Below are positions 40,615 to 52,200 of a stretch of 60,000 nucleotides of DNA, piece by piece; the first letter of the stretch is position 1; each line of letters opens with the position of its first letter. The notes below the pieces were generated by a model. That model was given only the letters and a program-made list of their open reading frames with translations. It was not told the DNA's origin and ran no database searches. This stretch comes from Antedon mediterranea (Eukaryota; Echinodermata; Crinoidea; Comatulida; Antedonidae). The stretch lies in NCBI RefSeq assembly GCF_964355755.1, contig NC_092672.1, positions 26,162,501-26,222,500 on the forward strand, in the 5' to 3' direction. A program made the position numbers and the translations under genes.

Positions 40615-43600
40615 TTATAATGCTTTGACAACTTCTGATAACAAAGCTGGATAGTTTTGATCGAAGGTCAATGATGGCAGTGACAAGATGTTGTCACCGT
40701 CCTTGACAGACACAACAGAGAGTTGCGCAAGAGGCGTCGCCTGTTGGTTGCCTCCCATTTCAAGGGATAAACTCGGTAAAAGACTTTCAACAGATTGCAC
40801 CATGAATGGGTCATCGCCTAGAAGATTCTTGTTTCTCTCTACTCTATTTACTCGCTTCGGTCTGAAAAATAAAATGATATGAGATGAGTTACAGGATTGT
40901 CCTCCAAAAGCATTAATTAATAAAATCAGACTTTGAATAAGCCATTTTGTAATTTTAATCAAGTTAATCATAAAAAAACAAAAAATCAAATCAAATAAAT
41001 GGTTACATTTAAACAAAACCCATTGGTTGGCAGCCAATTTGACCACTTTTTACTTTAAATTGCATAGCTAAATAATTTTTTTTAATCCAGCAAAGTTGTA
41101 AATAACTATTTATGTGACATTTAATGGCATATTCAATCAAACATTTTTTCAAGGGGACAATATATCTTTAACAACGATGTAGGCTATACTGTATATCTTG
41201 AAAGGGTGTATTTCTATGCTATACCAATGATAAGATTATGTAACTAACAACAATCAATCCAATTCAGTTATGAACTGACTTACATTACTAGAACTTAAAA
41301 TCTCTAATAACCGAGTTGTTTTTATGTATTGTTTATTTTGGTGACAGTTACTGTAGGGTAAAGAATAATTTGTATTAAATACATCCATTCAAACTATCCT
41401 ACAACATTAAATGTCCTGTTCCTGCTATGCATCTACTGTCCCTATACTTTACCTTCCTCTCTTAATTGTAGCAGGTTTCTTTTCTACTTCGACAACATCA
41501 AATAACCGAAAGAGTAGGTCTGTATTTGCTACAGTGGTTTTAATTGTTTTAATGGGGCACCGTGAATGTTTTAGTTCTTTCATTTCTTCTGGCTTTTTCT
41601 CCCTTTCTTCTGGTGGTGTTACTGGTCTCACCTCTGTAAATATGAAAATGTATACACTTTTCAACAAGTTTGCTAAAAATAAATTATACCATGTACTAAT
41701 AAAAAATAATATTTCCGAGGGGCAAGCTTAAAGTATGTTTATGATACTTGTTTGGTCACAGAGATTCGTAAGGCATAAATGCTTTTCAAAATTACCATAT
41801 TTACATATTGCAATGTTATACAGTATAAGGAATTACTGCCTCATTGAGTCATACTGTAGGCCTAGTTTTTATTGTTGGTCAAATAAATAAATGAATGAAA
41901 TGAGCTCTGCCTACACTATCAAACTTTATCTGACAAAAAATGTGTGGTGCCCATAATAATATTGACACCATGACATCATATCACTACCGTCCATAATTTG
42001 GCACATCGCACTCTTTTTGTCAAACTAGTTAGACAGAGCTTAGAGTTCATATTATTTGATTAAAAAAAATACATGGATTGATTCTTTGTTGCATACACAC
42101 ACACAAAGAAAAAACAAAATGTAGCATGCAATACAGTACTGTAGATGAAAACATAAGTTTACCACTTAGATCCTCGTTCGTTTTCTCGTGTTTCCATAGA
42201 GGAGGGAGAACTGTGTAGTTAGAACCTGGGGGTAACATAGTAGGATTATTAGGCTGTTGCCAGAAGGATTGTGGTAAAGCACGTCTTCGCATTGGCATCG
42301 GTTCTATATAAATGAGAATAAGTTGAAAATTAAAATATTGTAGTTAAAGATTGACCTCCTGAAAAAAAAAATGCACCATCAAAATGTCACATAATAGTCA
42401 CTTGACCAAAAATAGGATAACACATTATTTAAATGAAAACAAAAATTAAATGTTGTTGTAAACTGGAAACTCCCTAGAAGATCTTGTTAAGTTTAACTGT
42501 TTATTGGTGACATTGAATAACTTTATTAAAACTACAAAATGACCTATATTCAAAGTGTTATTCTATTCATCTTTATTATTCATGTATTTTTTTTTTGGTT
42601 GGGGGAGGGGGGAGAGTGTGGTTGTAATACATCTTTAAATAGGCATTATGATTTCAAGAAATTATGAAATACTGGTAACAAATTTATAATTTAACCAACT
42701 ACATGCATTACAAGTGTCAAATGACATAATATTTGTTATAATAAGATAGCTTTTGTGTTAATACAAGGAAAAGAGGTTTGTTAAGTGTAAATCAATAAAT
42801 TCATTTTAACAATTACTGAGTTAGTCAACAAGACTAGAGATTCAGTGTATGCAAACACAATTAATAGACAAGTTCTATTTCCTCTGAAATATGATGTAAG
42901 AAGCATTTTTGGGTAGAAGCTGGGATCCACTTGATTTAGGATATTTCGACCTCGCTGATTACGAATATGGCGGATCCCAAGCGAAATTCGGCCATCTAAG
43001 CCCTTAATTTGCATAATTAAAAATGGCGGCCATTTTTTATAATTACCCTATATCTCGAGAACCACTAGTCACAGATAATTAATTTTGGTGTCAAAATGTT
43101 TTAAATATATGTTTTTATATTCACTTTAATGACACATTTTCTCAAAAAATTGATGCAAGTCGTATTTCTGACATTTTGACCTTTGACCTTGATTTATCGT
43201 ATCTCAGTAACCAATAATCGGAGAGACACGAAATAGGGCTCAAATTGTTCAGAAACTATACATTCTTATTTATTATAATGAAATGTTTTTACAAAAAATG
43301 GCCGATTCTACAACTATTGACCTTTGAACTATTAGTCAAATATAATAATATAATAATAATATAACTTTGAAAATTGTGGTCTTATGAATTTTTTTTTCTT
43401 TTTAAATTGTTTAAAACATGTGTGTTTCTATACAGTCTAATGGCACATTTTGTACAAGAATGGCCGATAGTATGGTTATTGACCTTTAAACTACAGCATA
43501 GGCCTACTGTATACTGAATATAATATAATATAATTGCATAACTATGAAATTATTTATACTCAATAATAATTAGTAAAATTATAAAATTCACTGCCATCAA

Positions 43601-46600
43601 ATATGATGTGTTATGATTTATATAGATTTAAAAAAAAATTGAACACGCAAGTTACATTTGTTGAAATTTAAAATTACCTGCCATCAATATGATGGAGTAT
43701 GATTATAGATTTTTTAAAATGTGAACATGTCAGCTACATTTGGAAATTACCTGCCATCAATATGATGGATTATGATTATAGATTTAAAAAAGAATTTGAA
43801 CACATAAGCTACATTAGAAAATTACCTGCCATCAATATGATGGATTATGATTATAGATTTAAAAAAGGATTTGAACACGTCAGCTACATTTGGAAATTAC
43901 CTGCCATCAATATGATGGATTATGATTGTATAGTACCAGCCATCAATATGATGGATTATGATTATAGAATTAAAAAAGAATTTGAACACGTCAGCCACAT
44001 TTGGAAATTTGGAAATTACCTGCCATCAATATGATGGATTATAATTGTATAGGTTTGAAAGAATAGTGAACACGTAAGCTACATTGGGAATGAACATGTT
44101 AAGGGCATCAGTTTTGATCATTCATGCAAAGGTTTCCGTCATCTTTAGCGTTGTTACAGTAGCATATTAAAGCTGTACATGGTAGTTTTGACTTTTTGCA
44201 CCTACATCTATATGGTTATGCATCGTGTCTTGCATCCACAATAAATCATCTCTAACGAAGCAGTAGGAATAGCTTCATTTTTCAGAAGCACTGGTTGAAG
44301 TTTACCATTAGATAGCTCCCAACCAAAATATGTTGGTGATGGCAAATGCTGGATTGGCGATACAGCTTTTTTCAATACGAGTGCTTGGAAGTGTGCTCTT
44401 TTTATATGATGCTGGTGCACTGCATCGCTTGTTGGAGGTAATTTTTTTTTTTTTAAACATGGCATGCCTAACTTAAAACTGTCGATAAAGGACACCACCA
44501 GACAAAGATGAACCAAAACACAGAGACCAATTCGTCGAATTATAGAAAGTGGTGAAATACCGCTGCCAAATTGCTGGTCAAACTTGTTGGCATTACAAGA
44601 TAATAATGCAGATCTGACACGATTTCTATCAGAGGAGTTGATTCGTCAAGCTCCTATAGACAAAGAAATTGTCACAGCTGGTGGATTTATGAAAGAATCA
44701 GTTGTTAAATCATCAAAATTGTACACGAATACGTTGTCTCTGGTCAGACCATGAAGAATCGGACACGAGACTTGTCATGCTGCCAATGTCCGATACGACA
44801 CAGTTGTAGTTGCTTCTAGGGATACAGACGTACTAGTGATTCTAGTGTCTCACTACCAAAGCATGGTATCCAAATGGATGATGACAGGGACATCCAAAAA
44901 AAGAAAGTATCTATAAAAGACATTTTTCAAGCCTTGCCCGAGGGTTCTGCAAAAGCACTGTTTCCATTCCACACTATTAGTGGATGCGATACTACCTCAT
45001 ATCCAGGGAAGAGTTAAATTATATTAATACATACATACAGTAATTTAACTCTTCACTGCTCATATCTAAGTGGTCACTCAAAGGCATCGGCATGGGAAGT
45101 ATTAAAAAAAGGTATGAACTAATTAAAGACCTGGGAGAAAACCTATCAGTGACCAAGTTATTATGAAATCGGAAAGATTCATTTGCTACGTTTACGGTGT
45201 TGGTCAAGTTAAAAGTACCAATAAAGTTAGGCTTTAAAAAAAAAAGGCATTACCTCCAACAAGCGATGCAGTGCACCAACATATAAAAAGAGCACACTTC
45301 CAAGCACTCGTATGGAAAAAAGCTGTATCGCCAATCCAGCATTTGCCATCACCAACATATTTTGGTTGGGAGCTATCTAATGGTAAACTTCAACCAGTGC
45401 TTCTGAAAAATGAAGCTATTCCTACTGCTTCGTTAGAGATGATTTATTGTGGATGCAAGACACGATACATAACCTGCCAATAGATGTAGGTGCAAGAAGT
45501 CAAAACTACCATGTACAGCTTTATGCCGCTGTAACAACGCTAAAGATGACGGAAACCTTTGCATGAATGATCTTAACTGATGCCCTTAACATGTTCATTC
45601 CAAATGTAGCTTACGTACGTGTTCACATTTTCTTTTAAATCTATACAATCATAATCCATCATATTGATGGCAAGTAATTTTCAAATGTAGCTTACGTGTT
45701 CAAATTCTTTTTTAAATCTATAATCATAATCCATCATATTGATGGCAGGTACTATACAATCATAATCCATGCATCATATTGATGGCAGGTAATTTCCAAA
45801 TTTCCAAATGTAGCTTACGTGTTCAAATTCTTTTTAAAATCTATAATCATAATCCATCATATTGATGGCAGGTAATTTCCCAATTTCCAAATGTAGCTGA
45901 CGTGTTCAAATTCTTTTTTAATTCTATAATCATAATCCATCATATTGATGGCAGGTACTATACAATCATAATCCATCATATTGATGGCAGGTAATTTCCA
46001 AATTTCCAAATGTAGCTGACGTGTTCAAATTCTTTTTTAAATCTATAATCATAATCCATCATATTGATAGCAGGTAATTTTCTAATGTAGGTTACGTGTT
46101 CAAATTTTTATTTAAATCTATAATCATAATCCATCATATTGATGGCAGGTAATTTCCAAATGTAGCTGACATGTTCACATTTTAGAAAATCTAAAGCACA
46201 CTCCATCATATTGATGGCAGGTAATTTCAAATTTCAAATTTCAAAAAATGTAACTTGCGTATTCAAATTCCTTTTTAAATCTATATAAATCATAACACAT
46301 CATATTTGATGGCAGTGAATTTTATAATGTTACTAATTATTATTGTGTATAAATAATTTCATAGTTATGCAATTATATTATATTTAGTATACAGTAGGCC
46401 TATGCTGTAGTTAAAAGGTCAATAACCACACTATCGGCCATTCTTGTACAAAATATGCCATTAGACTGGATAGAAACACACATGTTTTAAACAATTTAAA
46501 AAGAAAAAAAAATTCATAAGACCACAATTTTCAAAGTTATATTATTATTATATTATTATATTTGACTAATAGTTCAAAGGTCAATAGTTGTAGAATCGGC

Positions 46601-48493
46601 CATTTTTTGTAAAAACATTTCATTATAATAAATATGAATGTATAGTTTCTGAACAATTTGAGCCCTATTTCGTGTCTCTCCGATTATTGGTTACTGAGAT
46701 ACGATAAATCAAGGTCAAAGGTCAAAATGTCAGAAATACGACTTGCATCAATTTTTTGAGAAAATGTGTCATTAAAGTGAATATAAAACCATATATTTAA
46801 AACATTTTGACACCAAAATTAATTATCTGTGACTAGTGGTTCTCGAGATATAGGGTAATTATAAAAAATGGCCGCCATTTTTAATTATGCAAATTAAGGG
46901 CTTAGATGGCCGAATTTCGCTTGGGATCCGCCATATTCGTAATCAGCGAGGTCGAAATATCCTAAACCAAGTGGATCCCAGCTTCTACCCAAAAATGCTT
47001 CTTGATTCGTTTTCTAGGCCGTTTTTTGAGAAATGGAACCTGTCTATAAGAGCTATTCTATCATACAGTCTGTGAATAGTGTTGAAGTGGATGGAAAGGG
47101 AAGATAAGTTGTGAAAATGTGTCTAGAGAAGGGGTGGGGCCAACCCTAGACATACAAAAGGGTGCCTGGAAGTAGGGGTTGGAAGGGGGGGGGGGAATGC
47201 CGGGATGAAGAAATATAAAAATAACGAGTATGTTGACGATAATGTCGATGAAGAAAACAGATGATGAAGATGATGTAGGTTGTTGGTGCTGATGTTAATG
47301 GAGGAGTATGATGTTGATGGAGGAGTATGATGTTGATGACGAAGAAGATGTACGTATGATGTTGATGGAAGAGTAGATGTTGATGATGATGATGTATGTT
47401 GTTGATGATGTTGATGGCCAGAGTAGATGTTGATGTAGATGATGATGTATTGTATGTTGTTGATATTGGTGAAGATCAAGTATGGTGTCGTTGAAAGATG
47501 ATGATGTATGTTGTTGATGGAAGAGTTGATGTTGTTGATGATGATGATGTATGTTGTTGATGTTGATGAAGATCAAGTATGGTGTCGTTGAAAGATGATG
47601 ATGTATGTTGTTGATGATGATGTTGATGGAAGAGTACATGATGTCGTTGAAGCTGATGATGATGTTGTTGATGAAGACGATGTTGTTGATGATGATGTTG
47701 ATGGAAGAGTATGATGTCGTTGAAGATGATGATGAAGTTGTTGATGAAGAGACGATGTTGTTGATGATAATGTTGATGGAGGAGTATGATGTCGTTGAAG
47801 ATGATGATGTTGTTGATGATGTTGACGATGAAGATGATGATGATATGACGTTATTGGTGATGATGTTGATGGAAGATGAGGATTATGATGCCAAATTTTC
47901 TTGATGAATATGAGATTGATGATGTTGGTAATAATTTCAATGTAGTTGATTGATAATGATGATGTTCCTGTTGATGATACAGTATATGCTGTTTTATGTC
48001 AATGATTTTGATGGTCTTGATTTATGATGAAGATGTTCAATGTTGATGATGACAAATATCAGTTTCAACTAATATTTGTTTAAATTGATACTAATTAACA
48101 TAATTTGCTATTAGTTTCAGCGATATTTCATACAGTACCTCTTTTCTGTTTTATCTGTCTGTTAGACCCATCCTTTTTAATTTCCTCCTTTGAAAGAGAC
48201 GAGGCTGTATGTGCATTGTTATTGTTATCATTTGCTGATAATGACTGCAGCCTTAATTTTTTCTTAGTTTTTAAAACATCTTGCTTTTTTAACTTTATAT
48301 CTTTTCCATGGTAGGTAAATCCCGGTGGTCGGACATAGATCGGACCACTCGATGTACTGCTGCTGGGTGATAAGGGGGCTTTGCTATCATGATCGGATGC
48401 ATCTCCTTCATCAGAACTTATACTGAGAGGTGCGGTTGGTCGCCTTTTGCCACCACTCCCATACCTCACCTCATCAGAATTTTGATCAGTCAT
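40615..48493 (-). CDS. Unrecognised four-exon gene, 307 residues
   Basis: Exons are 48493-48139 (ATG), 42303-42163, 41633-41453 and 40861-40615 (TAA). Phases are 1, 1 and 2, all consistent, and coding length is 924 nt. The protein is mostly disordered and polar. Exon 1 has a Ser/Asp-rich stretch (SISSDEGDASDHD), then GPIYVRPPGFTYHGKDIKLKK and a basic run. Exon 2 carries RRRALPQSFWQQPNNP and YTVLPPLWKHE. Exon 3 is Glu/Lys-rich with DLLFRLFDVVEVE. Exon 4 is a compact end with PFMVQSVESLLPSL, VVSVKDGDNIL and TFDQNYPALLSEVVKAL. I see no signal peptide, membrane span or catalytic motif. The clean splice structure and conserved-looking hydrophobic blocks argue for a real, probably nuclear or cytoplasmic, protein. 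It is head-to-head with ACOT7. Intron 1 contains the large palindrome. Confidence 0.8.
43590..44080. repeat. Left-arm minisatellite with hairpin unit CCATCAATATGATGG
   Basis: Units of about 55-80 bp, each with cctgccatcaatatgatgga, then ttatgattatagatt and aacac.t.agctacatttgg. Each unit contains the self-complementary CCATCA-ATA-TGATGG. Confidence 0.88.
44170..44460 (-). pseudogene. Inverted copy of the transposon gene's C-terminus
   Basis: The minus strand reads LPPTSDAVHQHHIKRAHFQ, LPSPTYFGWELSNGK and LEMIYCGCKTRC. It matches the plus-strand C-terminus at 45243-45540 almost residue for residue. It is part of the left palindrome arm and has no N-terminal region of its own. Confidence 0.75.
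44520..45560 (+). pseudogene. Decayed transposon-type gene: DTD...GCDT domain plus Cys-rich end
   Basis: With frameshifts, the plus strand reads one protein across the palindrome centre. SNLLALQDNNADLTRFLSEE is followed by AGGFMKESV, a block SRDTDVLVILVSHY, then FPFHTISGCDTTSY. The next part is YELIKDLGENLSVTK, and the end is IKRAHFQALVWKKA, PTYFGWELSNGK and EMIYCGCKTR, with a C.C-rich region (RCRCKKSKLPCTALCRC). This combination recurs in repetitive uncharacterised invertebrate proteins. The DTDVLV...GCDT spacing resembles the I-domain of FEN1/XPG-like nucleases, which is inference. Stops and a missing N-terminus make it non-functional. Confidence 0.65.
45610..46320. repeat. Right-arm minisatellite (inverse of 43590-44080)
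   Basis: The reverse complement of the left-arm units (tccatcatattgatggcagg), with more copies than the left arm. Confidence 0.88.
47225..48060. repeat. GAT/GTT-rich minisatellite array
   Basis: Imperfect tandem units based on gatgttgttgatgatgatg, with longer higher-order units such as ttgatggaagagtatgatgt. All six frames give low-complexity open frames, none of which is a gene. It lies in intron 1 of the 307-residue gene. Confidence 0.9.
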
Positions 48494-49241
48494 TTCTCAA
48501 AAAGAGTCACATTGCATTGAAATTAAAACAATAAAGAAGTAAAATATAATCCTCTGTTTAGCTCTTTACATTTCACATTTTCGTTTGATTTGATTCTTCT
48601 GTTTGATCTAATCGAATTTAGCATCGGACACTAACATTAATGATTGAGGAGAGCAATTCCTCCGTATTGAAAATTCCGTCTCGTGCACACCAAACAACAG
48701 AGTCTAGTCTAGAGAGGTGGCTCATCAATATCAATGACAATTATTGTTATCCATGGGCTCATCACAAAATGAAGTTGCATACATCTATACTATATCACCG
48801 TTTAATAGATACACAAAGACAATGTGTTGACAATCCACTGTTCTATAATTTATATATTTTCATCTAATAATAAAACAAAGGATACATTTGCAAAAGATGA
48901 ACAGTACAACGCAGCCATATTTTCATTTTTTCCGCGAGATGAGTGTTGTTGTGTATAAACAATTCAGTTACTAAGTCCTGAGTTTCAACTCTATGACCCT
49001 TAGCAATTAGATGATCTCAATTCTGATTGGTCAATGATAACGTCATTAAGTTTAGTTGCTGACTTCACGGCTCACTGAACACGTCACACAATCCAACAAC
49101 CGAGACGAAAAGTAACTTCACGCGATGATCCGCTGTGTTATAAAATTATTGTATTCATAATATAAATGTAAAGAAAGGCCAAACAAGAGCACAGAAGAGT
49201 TTACGAGTTTAATCTGAATTGGTAATATATAAATATATGTA
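48494..49241. promoter_or_regulatory. Probable bidirectional promoter (307-residue gene / ACOT7)
   Basis: 748 bp separate the two divergent start codons. Near 49022-49032 is CTGATTGGTC, the NF-Y (CCAAT, inverted) consensus. Fifteen bases on is aacgtcat (CRE-like). Near 49080 is acacgtcac (a TGACGTG on the other strand). No TATA box is evident. NF-Y with CRE/ATF sites is common in TATA-less bidirectional promoters; the assignment is inference. Confidence 0.5.
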
Positions 49242-52200
49242 ATGCCTAGATTGGTATGGTCGACTGATTATTCAGTTGTCTTTCAATGTTTAAAAACATC
49301 GTTTGCAGCCAAGCAATTTAGGCCTGCTGTACGCTGTTTGCGAACGAAAACACCGGCGTTAGAAGCGGCCAGGTTGTCGCCTTGTCTTTCTGCTACTAGT
49401 GCTTGTATATTTCAGAAGTTCCAGCCTAGGCCTAGAAGATTTTTTTCTCAAGTATCGTGGAACCTTGATGATTGGGTAGTGAAAATGATGCATGAAGACC
49501 ACGATGAATGTGACGTGCAAATCTGCAGGTATGATTAGACTAGCCTACTACTAACTAAGGCTAGTTAGTAAGTTAGGCTTATTTATTTTCAGTATTGACT
49601 ATTGTATTGGTCATTTTTTGTTTTGAATCTAGGCCTAGCTAGTTAGGCCTATTGTAATTAACGTGCATCATTAGACATGGATTTACATTTGTTCTGTCTG
49701 TATGTTTGTTTTTGTTTTTTATATTGCAAAATAATTGGTCAACAAATGGGCTTTTATCCATGGCTCCACATTGTGTTTATTATGTTGCTTGTTTTGTTGA
49801 GCATACTGTACATTTAGTCTAGTTTACTGCACTAACTGCGGGTCAGTCTAATTACCGAAAACAACCAAAAATAACCGAAAACAAACCAAAAACAAAATAG
49901 AAAAATCTAAATACAGAAAACAAATTTGTATAATATTTTTGTTAATGTCGCCCTCTACTGATGGGTGTTTTTAAAGCTAAGACCATGTAGAGAGAAAACC
50001 GCGCACGCAAATGCCAAGGAAGATCCTACCAAATGGTAGTGTGCACAAAATACAACTCAAAATTGTACAAATTCATTGCGTTTTCGTCACTTACAATAAT
50101 GCACTTGTTAATTGCATGACCCACTATACCACCCCCGGGAGAGGTCATTTATCCGATGTGCGTCATACCTTATGAATACCATGACGCATCTGTACGGAAA
50201 TTGACACACCATCGTTTTTTTACGTACCCCTGCATCAGTAATTATTTGTAATACGGGGGTCGTATAGTGGGTCATACAATTGACAAATGTGCATAAGTTA
50301 ATACTGAAGTGCAGATTAAGGATAAAAAAGTTATTTTATAACTACGGTAATTTTTACAGATTTTATTGTGAATCCTTTTTTTAAGTATTTATAGTCCGTA
50401 ATGTTATCAATATTCTTAAAATATCATTTTTGTATTATTATCTTTGAAAATCTATAATTAAGTTGATCATGATTAACGTACTCACAATTAATTTGAGGAG
50501 TACAGTACATGCGTTGGTTTCTGGATCTAAAATTGAAAGACTAAAATCAAAATATGTAAAGATTCTGTAAGTAAATGCGGTGTTATCATTGATTGATTGT
50601 ACGATTTTTAATTGTATTTTATGCACACTTACCATTTCGTAAGGTCTTCCTTGGCTTTTGCGCACTCTTCTCTGGCATGGTCTTAGCTCTAGAAACACCT
50701 ATCAGTAGAGGGTAACATTTAAAGCAAATTATACAAATTTGTTTTCGGTATTTAGATTATTTCTTGTTTGTTTTCGGTTGGTTTTCGGTTGTTTTCGGTT
50801 GTTTTCGGTTATTAGACTGACCGCTAACTGCAACTTGGTGTGGCTCTATTCACTTATCAAACAATAGTGAGCTATTTCCCTTATAAAAAATTGTTTACAT
50901 TGTTTTAATGCCATTTTAATGTCATTGTCACATTTATAGTTAACTGTCATTTAAAGCAACAATAGTCAAATTATCTGTCAGGTTTCTGGTTAAATTTAAC
51001 CGTTTATTTTTTCTACGGAAGTGAATAACTGCATTGATGGCCTACAGTATATAAAGTCTGATTTTATTAATCTTTATTTTTCATGTTTGTTGGAACAATA
51101 CATCTTAATAGTAATAAATATTTCACTGAAGTCAAAAGATATCACTTAACCAAAATCTTTTTCTGACAAACAAATTGACTATTTTTTGCTTGAAGGTAAT
51201 CCTTATTGGTAAGTTAAGCTGAAATAAAAATTTCTGAAGATGTGAGTCAAATGTTGTATTTTGCAGATTAATGAAACCAGATGATGCAAATATTGCTGGC
51301 AATGTGCATGGTGGTATCATCTTGAATATGATTGAAGAAGCGGGAATTATTGCCAGCACAAGACATTGTAACAACCCATCTCACAAGGTATGATGTCATG
51401 GACAGACGAACATTGATGTTTCCAGTATTGCCCGAGAAACATCTTTCCATTCGTATTAATATTTTTACTTGTCATAAATACAGTTGAAATCCATTTAAAA
51501 TGTCCAGATCATCTGGACGTGTACAGTCGTATGTCCACCAACAAAACCCCTTGACCTTTGTGGAGACCATCCACAATATCCATATGGCCTAAACCATTAA
51601 AAAAAGCAGCGCTAACATTTTGAATGCCCAGTATCGTCTTTTGTTATTTGTTTGTTTTAATGTTTTAGGTAGTCGTGCCTCGTAGATTTACGTTTGTTCT
51701 GTCTGTGTATGTTTTGTTTGTTTTATATGGAAAAAATAATTTTTGAATGCCCAGTAGAACAATTACGGATGGCGCACATTACTGTAGGTTGATCAAATGT
51801 GATCAGTCAATGACAGCCTAGCTTTGTGTTGTGTGTGGGGTTACTGTCACTGTCTAACAAAAATTTACGCACAAAATGAAACATAACAAAATTACATTCA
51901 TGATGATGTGATAATTAATCTCAACAACAACAATCCTCCAATCAAATGACAAGAATCTATAATTAGCTGTGTTATTCAGACCTTTATTTGAACTTTGTTT
52001 ATGACGTCAGCAATTTTTAAAATTCTATCATAAATTCACAATTTTTCAATGAAACTCAACAAAAGTATACATCATAATGGGAAAACTTCCTTAAAAAAAA
52101 CATACAGTAACCGATTACTAGTATGTTTGATATATTACTCCCACATTAATAATAATAATGACGAATTTAAAAATGTAAAAATCAGTTAAATCAGGGAATG

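Larger units (their letters stand above)
42898..47003. repeat. 4.1 kb palindrome (foldback element) in intron 1 of the 307-residue gene
   Basis: The outer ends aagaagcatttttgggtaga (42898) and its complement (ends 47003) begin two inverted arms. The left arm runs to about 44458 and the right from about 45243, with a centre of about 780 bp. The arms match nearly perfectly in the outer 150 bp (gcgaaattcggccatctaag and its complement). They match again through the TGACCTTTGACCT segments, the minisatellite and the coding C-terminus. The right arm is about 200 bp longer because it has more minisatellite units. I found no convincing target duplication. Confidence 0.92.

Noticed and set aside
43699-44034. 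111-codon repetitive open frame in the palindrome
   Set aside because: It is the minisatellite unit translated; units keep frame only by chance length.
43590-46320. Regularly spaced palindromic repeats resembling a CRISPR array
   Set aside because: Units are tandem without unique spacers, sit in a eukaryotic intron, and no cas genes exist.
46887-47075. Open frame MQIKGLDGRISLG..., present in both palindrome arms
   Set aside because: The duplicate at 42781-43014 is due to the inverted repeat, and it has no splice or homology support.
47123-47904. His/Ser-rich and Met/Asp-rich open frames
   Set aside because: These are low-complexity translations of the GAT/GTT array.
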